A stretch of 64,000 nt of DNA. It comes from an uncultured Flavobacteriales bacterium. Its GTDB lineage: Bacteria; Bacteroidota; Bacteroidia; Flavobacteriales; BACL11. Positions within the stretch are counted from its first letter, which is position 1. Each line of letters starts with the position of its first letter. The DNA is taken from positions 484,850 to 548,849 of the forward strand of contig CALSQD010000002.1 of NCBI GenBank assembly GCA_943788405.1, given 5' to 3'. A model generated the notes under the pieces. That model saw only the letters and a program-made list of their open reading frames with translations. It did no database searches and was not told the origin of the DNA. Positions 35,031 to 44,072 of this stretch are shown here, in pieces. The position numbers were made by a program, and so were the translations under genes.

Positions 35031-37100
35031 ATGAAAACTTGGAATAAGATACCTCTGTTTAGGTTATTAATCCCTTTGCTTGCTGGGATTATTTGTGCTA
35101 TTCATTATAGTTTTAATAAATTAACGATACTAGAAATATTCATTTTTCTATTTATTAGTATTTCCCTGGTATCTTATTTTAAAAGATATTTTACAAATTA
35201 TAGTAGAAGGTGGGTTTTTGGTGTAATTATTAATTTGCTAATTCTTGTTTTAGGAATACTAATTACCGAACAAAACAAGCCATCAAATCTACTTTTACAT
35301 TTTAATCAATTTAATACTGAAGCATCAATAGTAGTATTGAAAGAAGATGTAATTGCAAAAGCAAAATCATTTAAATGTGAGGTAGAAGTTATTGCAGGAA
35401 AATCAGATAATGATTGGCAAAATACTGAAGGTAAAGCAATATTGTATTTTGCTAAAGATTCTTTAACAGAATTATTGAAGTATGGTGATAAAATTATCAT
35501 AAATGGAAAATGGAATGCAATAGAAAATCCTAGTAATCCTGCACAATTTAATTATAAAAGCTACTTATACAATAGTGGGATAACTGCACAACAATATATA
35601 CAAAATGATGCTTGGAAACTTATAAGTAATCAAAAGGATTTTTCAATTATGAAATTTGCATTTATATATCAGAAAAAACTATTATGGATATTAGAAAATA
35701 ACTTTCAAGATGAAGAATTGGCTGTAATATCCGCATTATTGATAGGGTATAAGGATTTGCTTGACAGAGAAACAATTATGACTTATGCAAGTTCAGGAGC
35801 TATGCATGTATTGGCTGTTTCGGGTTTGCATGTGGGGATTATTTATTTAGTGCTTAATTCCTTATTTTTCTTTTTTGGCAACATAAAGTATGGAAATTAC
35901 ATAAAAGCAATTTTACTTATTTTATCACTTTGGGCGTATGCATTGCTTACAGGTTTGTCCCCATCAGTATTGAGGGCTGCAACCATGTTTTCCTTTATTA
36001 TAATTGGCTCGGCTCTTAAGCGAGAAACAAATATTTATAATACATTGGCTGCATCTGCTTTTGTCTTGTTGCTATATAATCCTTATATTTTATTGCAAGT
36101 TGGGTTTCAGCTATCGTATGCAGCTGTATTAGGAATTGTTTATTTGCAACCTAAAATGTATAATCTATTTAGGCCTAGTAATTGGCTAATGGATAAAGTT
36201 TGGGCAATTACTACCGTATCTGTTGCAGCACAATTGGCTACTTTTCCGCTAGGAATGTACTACTTCCATCAATTTCCTAATTATTTTTTACTCTCTAATT
36301 TATTTGTAATTCCATTGGCTACTTTTATTATTAATGGGGGTATTTTGTTGTTTGTAGTGAGTGCTATTCCTGTATTTTCAAGTTATATCTCTTGGGTAGT
36401 AAATAAGCTACTTCTCTTTTTGAATTTATCCGTAAAATGGGTGGAGTCCTTACCTTATTCTTTGAGTTTAGGAATTAGTATTACCAAAGTTGAAACACTG
36501 ATTATTTTTGCTGTAATTTTTCTTTTTATTATAGCAGTTAGGGATAAAAAAGCAAGAACAATTCAAGTTGCTTTTTGTGTTGCAATACTATTTATAGGTA
36601 TGCAAGTTGATGAGCAATATTCCACCAAACAACAACAGTATTTTATTGTGTATGATGTTCCTAAGGAAAGAGCTATCGATTTTGTAGATGGTTATCAAAA
36701 CTTTTTTATTGCTTCAGAAAGTTTGAATAATGATAAAAGTAAAATGCGTTTTCATATTCAGCATTTTAGGTGGGAGAACAGGGTGATAAAATCCACCTTA
36801 GTTTCTGCTGATTTTACGGCTAACAATTATTTTAGGAAAGAGAATTACATTCAGTTTTTTGATGATAAAATACTGCTTTGGGATAGAGATTTTTTAAAGC
36901 CAATAAACCCTTTACTACTTGACTATATTATTGTTTCAGGAAAAAGAAAACTAGAGTTAGAAAATATTGAATGTAAACTGCTTATTATTGACTCTTCAGT
37001 GCCAAAATACAACTGGGAGAAAATAAAAAAGGAATGCCTTAAATGGGACATTCCTTTTTACAATGTAAACACCCAGGGTGCTTTTTCTATTAGTATTTAG
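35031..37100 (+). CDS. comEC: ComEC/Rec2 family competence protein, without beta-lactamase domain
   Basis: A 689-residue polytopic membrane protein. The N-terminal region has a DUF4131 part and an OB-fold-like stretch (DKIIINGKWNAIENPSNPAQ). The core competence domain has MHVLAVSGLHVGIIYLVLN near residue 260 and ALLTGLSPSVLRAATMFSFI near 305. ComEC forms the inner-membrane channel for single-stranded DNA in transformation. The metallo-beta-lactamase domain that many ComEC proteins carry at the C-terminus is not seen: the last 180 residues lack HxHxDH. This form is common in Bacteroidota. Confidence 0.88.
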   Translation: MKTWNKIPLFRLLIPLLAGIICAIHYSFNKLTILEIFIFLFISISLVSYFKRYFTNYSRRWVFGVIINLLILVLGILITEQNKPSNLLLHFNQFNTEASIVVLKEDVIAKAKSFKCEVEVIAGKSDNDWQNTEGKAILYFAKDSLTELLKYGDKIIINGKWNAIENPSNPAQFNYKSYLYNSGITAQQYIQNDAWKLISNQKDFSIMKFAFIYQKKLLWILENNFQDEELAVISALLIGYKDLLDRETIMTYASSGAMHVLAVSGLHVGIIYLVLNSLFFFFGNIKYGNYIKAILLILSLWAYALLTGLSPSVLRAATMFSFIIIGSALKRETNIYNTLAASAFVLLLYNPYILLQVGFQLSYAAVLGIVYLQPKMYNLFRPSNWLMDKVWAITTVSVAAQLATFPLGMYYFHQFPNYFLLSNLFVIPLATFIINGGILLFVVSAIPVFSSYISWVVNKLLLFLNLSVKWVESLPYSLSLGISITKVETLIIFAVIFLFIIAVRDKKARTIQVAFCVAILFIGMQVDEQYSTKQQQYFIVYDVPKERAIDFVDGYQNFFIASESLNNDKSKMRFHIQHFRWENRVIKSTLVSADFTANNYFRKENYIQFFDDKILLWDRDFLKPINPLLLDYIIVSGKRKLELENIECKLLIIDSSVPKYNWEKIKKECLKWDIPFYNVNTQGAFSISI

Positions 37101-37102
37101 AA

Positions 37103-37576
37103 TTATTGCCTAGTACAATTCAATGTCATATTATAGTTAGTGCTAATAATTCCTTCCTGACCCATATAATCTATAACTTCTTCCTCAGAATTGCTCATAA
37201 TTACAGTAAGAGTTGTGCTTGTAATAGTACATGTATGTGTTTCTGTTTCACCATCTTCAGTAATTGTTAAGACAGTACCTGATTGAGTATAAGAATTAGT
37301 ATCTCCATCAGATATCATTTGTCCATCAGAAGTAAACTCAGCATTTTCAAATTCCCATTCTTCACTTGTAGGTGTCATTGTGTAGGTTGTATCTCCTGAT
37401 TCAACTACATTTCCTTCTACCGTCAGTGTTTGTGAATGGTCTATTTCAGCTGAGGTTGGTGTCCATACTCCTACAATTGATGGTGCTGCTGGTGGTGTAA
37501 CAATTTCCTCATCTTCTTCTTTACAAGCAGTAAAGACGATAGAAACTGCTAATAGTGCGTAAAACATTTTTTTCAT
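37103..37576 (-). CDS. Lipocalin-like lipoprotein
   Basis: A 157-residue lipoprotein (LLAVSIVFTACKEED) followed by an acidic linker and a lipocalin-like beta-barrel start, SIVGVWTPTSAEI, with later strands of the type SGTVLTITEDGETETHTCTI. Bacteroidota have many such small exported proteins of unknown ligand. It stands alone, with a -7 box, and converges with comEC. Confidence 0.75.
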   Translation of the reverse strand: MKKMFYALLAVSIVFTACKEEDEEIVTPPAAPSIVGVWTPTSAEIDHSQTLTVEGNVVESGDTTYTMTPTSEEWEFENAEFTSDGQMISDGDTNSYTQSGTVLTITEDGETETHTCTITSTTLTVIMSNSEEEVIDYMGQEGIISTNYNMTLNCTRQ

Positions 37577-37604
37577 AATTAAATATGTATTGGTTAATAT
37601 GAAG

Positions 37605-37612
37605 CAAAGGTA
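37605..37612 (-). promoter_or_regulatory. -7 box TACCTTTG before the lipocalin-like gene
   Basis: Minus strand TACCTTTG, an exact match to TAnnTTTG, 28 bases before the ATG at 37576. No clear -33 TTG. Confidence 0.5.
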
Positions 37613-37700
37613 AGTGCTTGAAAATAAAGTGTTATGCTAAGCATAGTACTTTTGGTTTTACTAGAGAAAAAGAAAAGCATTATTTATGAAAATACAATTT

Positions 37701-38162
37701 TTACAACAAATTAAACTGACTCAAATGATGCGTAAAATGTTTCTTTTGAAACAATAACCATTGTTCAGCAGTTAACTCCCCAATAAAAGGATGAGTAGCT
37801 TTGAAATCAGTATTTTTAGTTAAAAAGGTAAACATAGCATTTGTTGAATTTATAAGCTCTGCTTTTAATTGTTCAATATCTTCTGCAATTCCATCATTAA
37901 AATTATAGCCAATATCTTTAGGTATTTCTATTCCTCTGCTAATGGGTTTGTCGGTATATAAAAAGGCAATGGCTTTTTCAATGTATTTTTCCTGTATCAA
38001 AAGTTTTGAAATTCCTAAGTGCATCATTTTACTACTTTGTGTCAAATGAATAATCATTTGTTTTGCAGTCATTGTTCCCCATTCACATTTGCTGTCGGAC
38101 TTTACTTTTTCCAAAGCATTAACTAGGGTAGAAGTAAAAAATATATTTAGCTCCTTTTCCAC
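37701..38162 (-). CDS. DUF1569 (DinB-like) protein, GTG start
   Basis: A 153-residue four-helix protein of the DUF1569/DinB-like type: WGTMTAKQMIIHLTQSS near residue 30, and the C-terminal THPFIGELTAEQWLLFQ followed by KHFTHHLSQF, with the metal-binding histidine arrangement. Substrate unknown. The first codon is GTG at 38162, and it overlaps the end of rlmF by 16 bases, so translation is probably coupled. Confidence 0.82.
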   Translation of the reverse strand: MEKELNIFFTSTLVNALEKVKSDSKCEWGTMTAKQMIIHLTQSSKMMHLGISKLLIQEKYIEKAIAFLYTDKPISRGIEIPKDIGYNFNDGIAEDIEQLKAELINSTNAMFTFLTKNTDFKATHPFIGELTAEQWLLFQKKHFTHHLSQFNLL

Positions 38163-39067
38163 TCTCTCTGTTCTTTATCAGTCATAAAAGTCCAAGCGAC
38201 AATTCGGCTAATTTTATTTCCTGTACCCATGTGAATTGTTTTTACATCAGTAGCCCCATATTTTTCTAATGAACTATAAAACCTATTTAGGTTTCTTTCA
38301 TTGGAAACAAGAGAGGTGAACCATAAGCAGTTTTGTGCATAGTCTACACTTTCAATTATCATGTTTTGTATAAACTGCTTTTCTCCACCTTCATAAACAA
38401 GCTCATTAGTCATACCCGAGAAATTAAGTTTTACTTTCTCAAATTTCTTTCCTGTAAGGTTTCTTACTTTTCTTGTGCTTCCTTTTAGGGCATCTTTATC
38501 ACTAGCATGAAAAGGAGGATTACAAATACTTACATGAATTTTATCAGTAGGTTTTATGATAGTTTTAAAAATGTTGTTTTTATCTTCCTGCAATCGGAAC
38601 TCCACTTTTCCTTTAAGGGTTGGGTTGGACTGTATGATTTTATCTGCATGAGCTAGAGCATCCTTATTTACATCTGTTGCAATAAAGTTCCAGTTGTATT
38701 CGCTAATTCCTAATATAGGGTAGATGCAGTTGGCACCAACACCAATATCCAAACAAGTAATGTTCTTTTTCCCTTTTAGCAAATCAGCAACATAATGAAT
38801 ATACTCGGCTCTGCCAGGGATAGGAGGGCAGAGGTTGGTGTCAGGAAATTCCCAGTATTTTACTTCATAATTACTACTTAGTATTGCTTTGTTAAGCAGT
38901 TTTACAGCAGCAGGTTCTGAAAAACGAATGGTATCCTCTCCATATTTGTTGGGTTGAATGTATATCTTTAATTCTGGAACTTCTTTTAAAAGTGCCTTTA
39001 AATCATACTGCTCCCTATTCTTATTTCTTGGATGAAGATTCGTTTTTATTTTACTTTTTTCTGACAT
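38147..39067 (-). CDS. rlmF: 23S rRNA (adenine-1618-N6)-methyltransferase RlmF
   Basis: A methyltransferase with the typical N-terminus LHPRNKNREQYDLKALL, the SAM-binding LDIGVGANCIYPILG near residue 105, the catalytic motif CNPPFHASDKDALKGS near 183 (NPPF), and LWFTSLVSNERNL. It modifies A1618 of 23S rRNA. The start at 39067 (MSEKSK) gives 306 residues; a start at 39094 would overlap yjdM and adds no family sequence. It lies in a four-gene run after ftcD and yjdM. Confidence 0.9.
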   Translation of the reverse strand: MSEKSKIKTNLHPRNKNREQYDLKALLKEVPELKIYIQPNKYGEDTIRFSEPAAVKLLNKAILSSNYEVKYWEFPDTNLCPPIPGRAEYIHYVADLLKGKKNITCLDIGVGANCIYPILGISEYNWNFIATDVNKDALAHADKIIQSNPTLKGKVEFRLQEDKNNIFKTIIKPTDKIHVSICNPPFHASDKDALKGSTRKVRNLTGKKFEKVKLNFSGMTNELVYEGGEKQFIQNMIIESVDYAQNCLWFTSLVSNERNLNRFYSSLEKYGATDVKTIHMGTGNKISRIVAWTFMTDKEQREWKRS

Positions 39068-39077
39068 TTTCTTTGAA

Positions 39078-39419
39078 TTAAGCTTTCCTAACAAATTCTG
39101 ATTTCAGTTGCATATTTCCAAATCCATCAATTTTACAGTTGATGTCATGTTCTCCTTCAGTTAGGCGAATATTCTTTACTTTAGTACCTGATTTTATTGG
39201 TTTTGGAGCACCTTTTACGGGTAAGTTTTTAATAACAATAACGCTATCTCCGGTTTGTAAACGAGTTCCATTGCTATCAAATACTTGTAATCCGCTTTCT
39301 AATGCTACTTCTTTAGGGCTCCATTCATTTGAACATTCTGGGCAAGTAAAGGCATCTTCTCCAGTAGAATATCCATAAGGACATTCACAAATAGGACAAG
39401 CTTTCATTTCTTCTGACAT
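39078..39419 (-). CDS. yjdM: YjdM/PhnA zinc-ribbon protein
   Basis: A 113-residue protein with an N-terminal zinc ribbon (CPICECPYGYSTGEDAFTCP followed by ECSNEW, two CxxC pairs) and a C-terminal SH3-like barrel: DSVIVIKNLPVKGAPKPIKS then GTKVKNIRL. It matches the PhnA/YjdM family. The old link to phosphonate use is doubtful and the role is unknown. It starts six bases after ftcD ends. Confidence 0.9.
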   Translation of the reverse strand: MSEEMKACPICECPYGYSTGEDAFTCPECSNEWSPKEVALESGLQVFDSNGTRLQTGDSVIVIKNLPVKGAPKPIKSGTKVKNIRLTEGEHDINCKIDGFGNMQLKSEFVRKA

Positions 39420-39425
39420 AGTTTT

Positions 39426-41120
39426 TTAAATTTTTGAATTCGTAATTTTCATAATCTCATCTTCCAAAGCACAAGCATCATCAACTAATTGTTGTCCTAT
39501 TTCTAGTATATCTGCAACAAAGGCTTTGTCTTCACAATCCCCACAATTAATTTTTACATTAAGGAAAGCACCAATTACAGCAGTTCGGGCACATAATGCA
39601 CCTACACCAGCATCTGTTACCGAGTTAGGATTTCCAAAGTCCGCCATAGCTTTCATTATTTCCATAGAATTGTAAGCAGTCTCCATAACCTTGAAAGGAG
39701 TAAGGATAGCATATTTTGTAGCTTCTTGTATTGCATTATGTCTAATCGTTTTAGCTTCTTCACTATCTTTAGGTAAACGGAATGCATCCATAATTTTATT
39801 AAAGGCATTAGTATCTTCATCTACTAAATCCAATAAAGTTCTTTGGTATTCCATTCCTTTTTCTGCCCAATTAGAAAATTCTTCCCATCTATTATCCCAA
39901 CCTCTTTTGTGTGCAGAAAGGTTAGCAACCATAACTCCTAATGAAACTCCCATAGCACCACAATATGCTGATATAGAACCACCACCAGGGGCAGGACTTT
40001 CACTTGCTGTTTCATCTGCAAAATCAGTTAAAGTCATATTGACTAAAGGTTTGTTTGCATCCGCCTCCAACATGTATTCAATTATTCTTTCCTCAGGATT
40101 AAAAGGTGCTAACTCATCCAATCCTAAAGTTTTAATTGCAATTTTAATGATTTCACTTTCGTGTATTCCTGTTGATCGTTCTTGTTTTTTAAGGAAATGT
40201 TTCCCTGCATCAATCAATACTTTTTTAGGCACTAAACCAACTAATTCTGATCCTGTAACACGCATTCCTCTTGCTATTGCTCTCTCACAAGTTTTATCGA
40301 ATACCTCATGTAAAGGCGAAATATTGATGTTTGTTAGGTTGTAGGAAATTTGTGCTACACCATATTCATCAATAAACCATCCAATTCCTTTTACGGCTTT
40401 AAATAATCCTGGCGTTTTTAGAGGGTTTCCATCTGCATCTTTCATTACCTTTCCTGATAATGTATCACCTTCTCTTTTTATTCTTCCTGCTTCACGAATG
40501 TCAAAAGCTACTGCATTTGCTCTTCTTGTTGAAGTAGTATTTAGGTTGATGTTGTAAGCCACTAAAAAGTCACGAGCAGAAATTGCTGTTGCTCCTGATT
40601 TTTCAACTGATTTGTTAAATTCAGCAGGGCCAAAGTCAGGTTTCCAATCTGTATCCACTAATTTTTTTGATAAGCCTTCATATTCTCCTTGTCTGCAATT
40701 TGCAAGGTTTACTCTTTTTTCTTCCTTTGCAGCTGCTTCATAATGATAAACAGGAATCCCAAGTTCATTTCCAACTCTTTCTCCTAATTTATGTGCCCAA
40801 TCTGCACATTCTTCCATGCTTATATTTGCAATTGGTACTAACGGACAAACATCAGTAGCTCCCATTCTTGGGTGTTCGCCTGAGTGTTTGCTCATATCAA
40901 TTAATTCCTGTGTTTTTTGTATCAGTAAAAATGCAGCATCAATAACCTGTTGTGGCTCTCCTACAAAGGTAATTACTGTTCGGTTAGTTGCTTTTCCCGG
41001 ATCAACATTTAGGAGTTTTACTCCATCAATTTCCTCCACAATTTGTGAGATAATTCTGATTTTATCTTCATCTCTACCTTCCGATATATTTGGTACACAT
41101 TCTATTATTTGCTTGCTCAT
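39426..41120 (-). CDS. ftcD: Bifunctional glutamate formimidoyltransferase / formiminotetrahydrofolate cyclodeaminase
   Basis: A 564-residue fusion. The first part (about 1-330) is the formimidoyltransferase: ECVPNISEGRDEDKI, RVGNELGIPVYHYEAAA, NITLT-type segments such as YNLTNINISPLHEVFD, and SELVGLVPKKVLIDAG. The second (about 350-560) is the cyclodeaminase, starting TLTDFADETASESPAPGGGS. It moves the formimino group of formiminoglutamate to tetrahydrofolate in histidine degradation. No other histidine degradation gene is in the window. It heads a run with yjdM, rlmF and the DUF1569 gene. Confidence 0.95.
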   Translation of the reverse strand: MSKQIIECVPNISEGRDEDKIRIISQIVEEIDGVKLLNVDPGKATNRTVITFVGEPQQVIDAAFLLIQKTQELIDMSKHSGEHPRMGATDVCPLVPIANISMEECADWAHKLGERVGNELGIPVYHYEAAAKEEKRVNLANCRQGEYEGLSKKLVDTDWKPDFGPAEFNKSVEKSGATAISARDFLVAYNINLNTTSTRRANAVAFDIREAGRIKREGDTLSGKVMKDADGNPLKTPGLFKAVKGIGWFIDEYGVAQISYNLTNINISPLHEVFDKTCERAIARGMRVTGSELVGLVPKKVLIDAGKHFLKKQERSTGIHESEIIKIAIKTLGLDELAPFNPEERIIEYMLEADANKPLVNMTLTDFADETASESPAPGGGSISAYCGAMGVSLGVMVANLSAHKRGWDNRWEEFSNWAEKGMEYQRTLLDLVDEDTNAFNKIMDAFRLPKDSEEAKTIRHNAIQEATKYAILTPFKVMETAYNSMEIMKAMADFGNPNSVTDAGVGALCARTAVIGAFLNVKINCGDCEDKAFVADILEIGQQLVDDACALEDEIMKITNSKI

Positions 41121-41141
41121 TTTTCTGTAAATTTATTTGGA

Positions 41142-41149
41142 CAAATATA
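41142..41149 (-). promoter_or_regulatory. ftcD: -7 box TATATTTG before ftcD
   Basis: Minus strand TATATTTG, an exact match to TAnnTTTG, 21 bases before the ATG at 41120. Confidence 0.5.
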
Positions 41150-41240
41150 GCTGTTAGTTATTAGTTGTTAGTTGACAGCTACTAGTTTTTTTACTTATCC
41201 GAAATAAGCACATTATCTAATTATCACATTAACAAATTAA
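41148..41240. repeat. Degenerate intergenic repeats between ftcD and queE
   Basis: The gap contains gttagttattagttgttag (TTAGT-type short repeats) between inverted copies tagctgt (41148-41154) and acagcta (41175-41181), and then, at about 41209-41239, a stretch whose complement resembles the aatttgataatgtgctaatg motif found near 7780. They look like worn copies of short interspersed repeats. Confidence 0.4.
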
Positions 41241-41255
41241 GTTACTTTTGCCAAT

Positions 41256-41888
41256 ATGGATAAACAAACAAAATTAGCAGTTGATAGTGGAGAAATGCTA
41301 CCTTTAATGGAAGCGTTTTACACTGTGCAAGGGGAAGGATATTATTCAGGTACAGCTGCTTATTTTTTACGCATTGGTGGTTGTGATGTGGGTTGCCATT
41401 GGTGTGATGTAAAGGAAAGTTGGAATGCTGATTTGCATCCGCCAACTTCAATTGATGATATACTAAAAGGAATTGCTGAATATCCTGTTGATACAGTAGT
41501 AATTACTGGTGGAGAGCCTTTAATGTGGAACTTGGATAAACTAACTTCAGCCCTTAAAAACATAGGACTAAAAGTACATTTAGAAACTTCAGGGGCTTAC
41601 CCCTATAGTGGTGATTTTGATTGGGTATGTGTATCTCCTAAAAAAATGCAAAAACCTTTAGATGCAATAAAACCAATAACAAGTGAGTTAAAAGTTATTG
41701 TGAATAATAAACATGATTTTATTTGGGCTCAGGAGCAAAGAAAAGGATTGACTCCTGATTGTAAACTATACTTACAATCCGAATGGAGTAAGCGAGAACA
41801 AGTAATTCCAATGATAATTGATTTTATAAAAGAGAATAAGGATTGGACTATATCTCTGCAAAGTCATAAATACATGAACATTCCTTAA
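41256..41888 (+). CDS. queE: 7-carboxy-7-deazaguanine synthase QueE
   Basis: A 210-residue radical SAM enzyme. FYTVQGEGYYSGTAAYFLRI is followed by the cluster motif CDVGCHWCD (CX3CX2C), then VVITGGEPLMWNLD and KVHLETSGAYPYSGDFDWVC. It makes 7-carboxy-7-deazaguanine in the queuosine pathway. No other queuosine gene is in the window. The stop overlaps the start of the next gene by one base. Confidence 0.93.
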   Translation: MDKQTKLAVDSGEMLPLMEAFYTVQGEGYYSGTAAYFLRIGGCDVGCHWCDVKESWNADLHPPTSIDDILKGIAEYPVDTVVITGGEPLMWNLDKLTSALKNIGLKVHLETSGAYPYSGDFDWVCVSPKKMQKPLDAIKPITSELKVIVNNKHDFIWAQEQRKGLTPDCKLYLQSEWSKREQVIPMIIDFIKENKDWTISLQSHKYMNIP

Positions 41889-43492
41889 TGAGAACGCTAG
41901 TTCTTATATTATTTATTTTTCCTGAAATTTCCTTTGCACAAACTAAGGATTACAAAACTTATGATAAGGCAGTCGCCTATTTTCATGAAGGAAAAGTAGA
42001 AAAAGCAAAAAAACTGACTGAAAAGATATTAGCTAAAAATTCTGATTGGACTAAACCCAATTTATTAATGGCTAGTATTTATGCTAGCTTGGGTGATATT
42101 GAGGAATCTGCTCGTTATTTACTTTATGTATATGATGAAAATAGCCCTAATGATGTAATGGGAATTGAGCAAGTTGCAAAACTCTATTATAGCAATGGCT
42201 ATTATGAAAATGCTTTGTATTATTTTAAAGCTGCACAAACTTTAAATGCTGATGTACTAGCAATAAAAACAACTTTATTTATTGAAAATTGCATTTTTGC
42301 AATGCAAGAAATTCATAATCCTGTAGAATTTAATCCTGAAAATTTAGGAGAAAACATTAATACAGAAATGGAAGAGTATTTACCCGCCCTTTCTATTGAT
42401 GGAAAAGCATTTGTTTTTACGAAACGAGTAACTGAAAAAGGCTATGCTCCTCAAGAGGATTTTTATATTTCAACTTTAAGTGAAGAGGGAAATTGGCAAA
42501 AAGCAAAGGCTTATGCTGGAGCAATTAATACGCTAAGAAATGAAGGGGCTTTCTCTTTTTCTGCTGATAAAGAAATAGTGGTGTATACAGCCTGTAATCG
42601 TGATGATGGGCAAGGAAGGTGCGACTTATATTTAATGCTGAATAATACTACCTATAATGCAGGTAAAACCATTAATACAAAACATTGGGAATCACAAGGT
42701 TGTTTTTCGCCTGATGGTAAGTATTTGTATTTTGTAAGCAATCGCCCAGGAGGTTATGGAGGAAAAGATATTTGGCGTTCACAAATTACTCAAAAAGGAT
42801 TTTTACCAGCTGAAAATTTAGGGGATAGCATCAATACCCAATATGATGAAATGTCGCCTTTTATTCATCCTGATAATCTTACTTTTTATTTTGCATCTGA
42901 TGGGCAAACAGGTTTTGGTGATTATGATTTATTTGTAAGCAGAAGAAGCAATACTTCACAGCATTGGGGTTTGCCAAAAAATATGGGCTACCCAATAAAT
43001 ACACACAATACTGAAAACTCATTAATTGTAGCAAGTGATGGAAAAACAGCTTATTATGCTTCTGATGTAAGTGGCTTTGGTAAAGAGGATATTTTTCAGT
43101 TTGAGTTGCCTGAAAACTTACAAGCAGAGCCATTGGCTGCATTGGAAATGGAGATTATTACCCAGAAATCAGGAGAGGAGGTAGTCTTAAAAAATGTAAG
43201 CTTTGCAAGTAATTCCTATGCATTGGAACAAAGTTCTTTTGCTGAATTAGATAAACTGATTGCTTACCTGAAAAAGAACCCTAAACTGCATATTGAAATA
43301 CAAGGGCATACGGATGATGTGGGGAATGAAATGGATAACCAAATTCTATCTGAACAAAGAGCCAAAGTAGTGTTTGAATACTTAACTGCTAAAGTCAATA
43401 ATAAATTGACTTACAAAGGTTTTGGAGAAAGCCAACCCCTAGGAAAAAATAGGAAAGAAAATAGAAGGACTTCTTTTGTTATTTTTGACTAA
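41888..43492 (+). CDS. PorE-like protein: TPR, PD40 repeats and OmpA domain
   Basis: A 534-residue exported protein (signal LVLILFIFPEISFAQ). TPR-like helices at about 25-130, then four or so PD40/WD40-like repeats, with blades such as SQGCFSPDGKYLYFVSNRPG and EMSPFIHPDNLTFYFASDGQ. The end is a complete OmpA peptidoglycan-binding domain (LHIEIQGHTDDVGNE, LSEQRAKVVFEYL, KGFGESQP). The order TPR-PD40-OmpA is that of PorE, a T9SS component, except that the carboxypeptidase-regulatory-like domain is not seen. It may be a paralogue. It overlaps queE by one base and converges with the haemoglobin gene, overlapping by 14 bases. Confidence 0.82.
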   Translation: MRTLVLILFIFPEISFAQTKDYKTYDKAVAYFHEGKVEKAKKLTEKILAKNSDWTKPNLLMASIYASLGDIEESARYLLYVYDENSPNDVMGIEQVAKLYYSNGYYENALYYFKAAQTLNADVLAIKTTLFIENCIFAMQEIHNPVEFNPENLGENINTEMEEYLPALSIDGKAFVFTKRVTEKGYAPQEDFYISTLSEEGNWQKAKAYAGAINTLRNEGAFSFSADKEIVVYTACNRDDGQGRCDLYLMLNNTTYNAGKTINTKHWESQGCFSPDGKYLYFVSNRPGGYGGKDIWRSQITQKGFLPAENLGDSINTQYDEMSPFIHPDNLTFYFASDGQTGFGDYDLFVSRRSNTSQHWGLPKNMGYPINTHNTENSLIVASDGKTAYYASDVSGFGKEDIFQFELPENLQAEPLAALEMEIITQKSGEEVVLKNVSFASNSYALEQSSFAELDKLIAYLKKNPKLHIEIQGHTDDVGNEMDNQILSEQRAKVVFEYLTAKVNNKLTYKGFGESQPLGKNRKENRRTSFVIFD

Positions 43493-43850
43493 TTTTAAAC
43501 AGTATTAATCTTCCAATATGTCCAGCTCTTTCACTTATTTGGGTAGCATTTTTCCCTTTAAAATTTTCAGTTAAAGTTGTATTCCAATGCAATATCCATC
43601 TTTCTAGGTGTAAGTGGGTAAAAGGAATATGTTTATTAAAATCCAAGTGCTTTTGCATTGAATTGGCTTGGTATTTATCGCCACCCCAAAGCAGGTTTTC
43701 CCAAAAGTCACAGATAATAGGGAGGTGGCTATCCCAATCAATTTTAACTTTTCCAGTAAATACGGGTGCAATTTTATCATCAACTAATACCTTTTTGTAA
43801 AATTCAGCTACTAATAGCTCAAGGTCTTTTCTTTGTGTTATATCTTGCAT
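43479..43850 (-). CDS. Group III truncated haemoglobin
   Basis: A 123-residue globin of the truncated type: LVAEFYKKVLVDDKIAPVF at the start, FWENLLWGGDKYQAN near residue 60, the likely proximal histidine in FTHLHLERWILHW near 85, and a C-terminal helix. Group III proteins are thought to handle oxygen or nitric oxide; the exact role is unclear. It converges with the PorE-like gene. Confidence 0.88.
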   Translation of the reverse strand: MQDITQRKDLELLVAEFYKKVLVDDKIAPVFTGKVKIDWDSHLPIICDFWENLLWGGDKYQANSMQKHLDFNKHIPFTHLHLERWILHWNTTLTENFKGKNATQISERAGHIGRLILFKISQK

Positions 43851-43900
43851 TGTTGCTTTTTTTCTTTCTTTTGGTTAGTAAAATCCATCAAAATCTCTAT

Positions 43901-44047
43901 CATGCTAGCACACGATTTTTTTCCCGTACGAGTGTTCTTTATTCCCATAGCACCTAATTTTATTCCCATAGCAGTGTTCTTTTTTCCCGTACGACTGTTC
44001 TTTTCTCCCATAGGAGTGAATTATTGTCCCATAGCAGTGTTCTTTTG
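43901..44047. repeat. 21-bp tandem repeat, six clear units and one degenerate
   Basis: Units start at 43901 (degenerate), 43922, 43943, 43964, 43985, 44006 and 44027, each exactly 21 bases. Each clear unit begins tcccatag or tcccgtacg and usually ends in gtgttctttt. The cgtacg and catagcag forms alternate in part. It fills most of the 222-base gap between the haemoglobin and lptA-like genes. The period equals two turns of DNA, so the heads face the same side of the helix. It also makes a plus-strand frame of seven-residue repeats, judged incidental. Confidence 0.85.
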
Positions 44048-44072
44048 CTAAGTATTGGTATACCTTTTACTG

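Noticed and set aside
37620-37660. Palindrome tatgctaagcata as an operator or terminator
   Set aside because: It is short, has no following T-run, and has no adjacent regulator gene, so it could occur by chance.
43901-44047. CRISPR-like array
   Set aside because: The 21-base units are contiguous with no unique spacers of 30 or so bases, and no cas genes are nearby.
43836-44051. Plus-strand frame encoding a seven-residue repeat (PVRVFFI, PIAVFFF)
   Set aside because: It is the translation of the 21-bp repeat; the frame starts in the 5' end of the opposite haemoglobin gene and has no family support.
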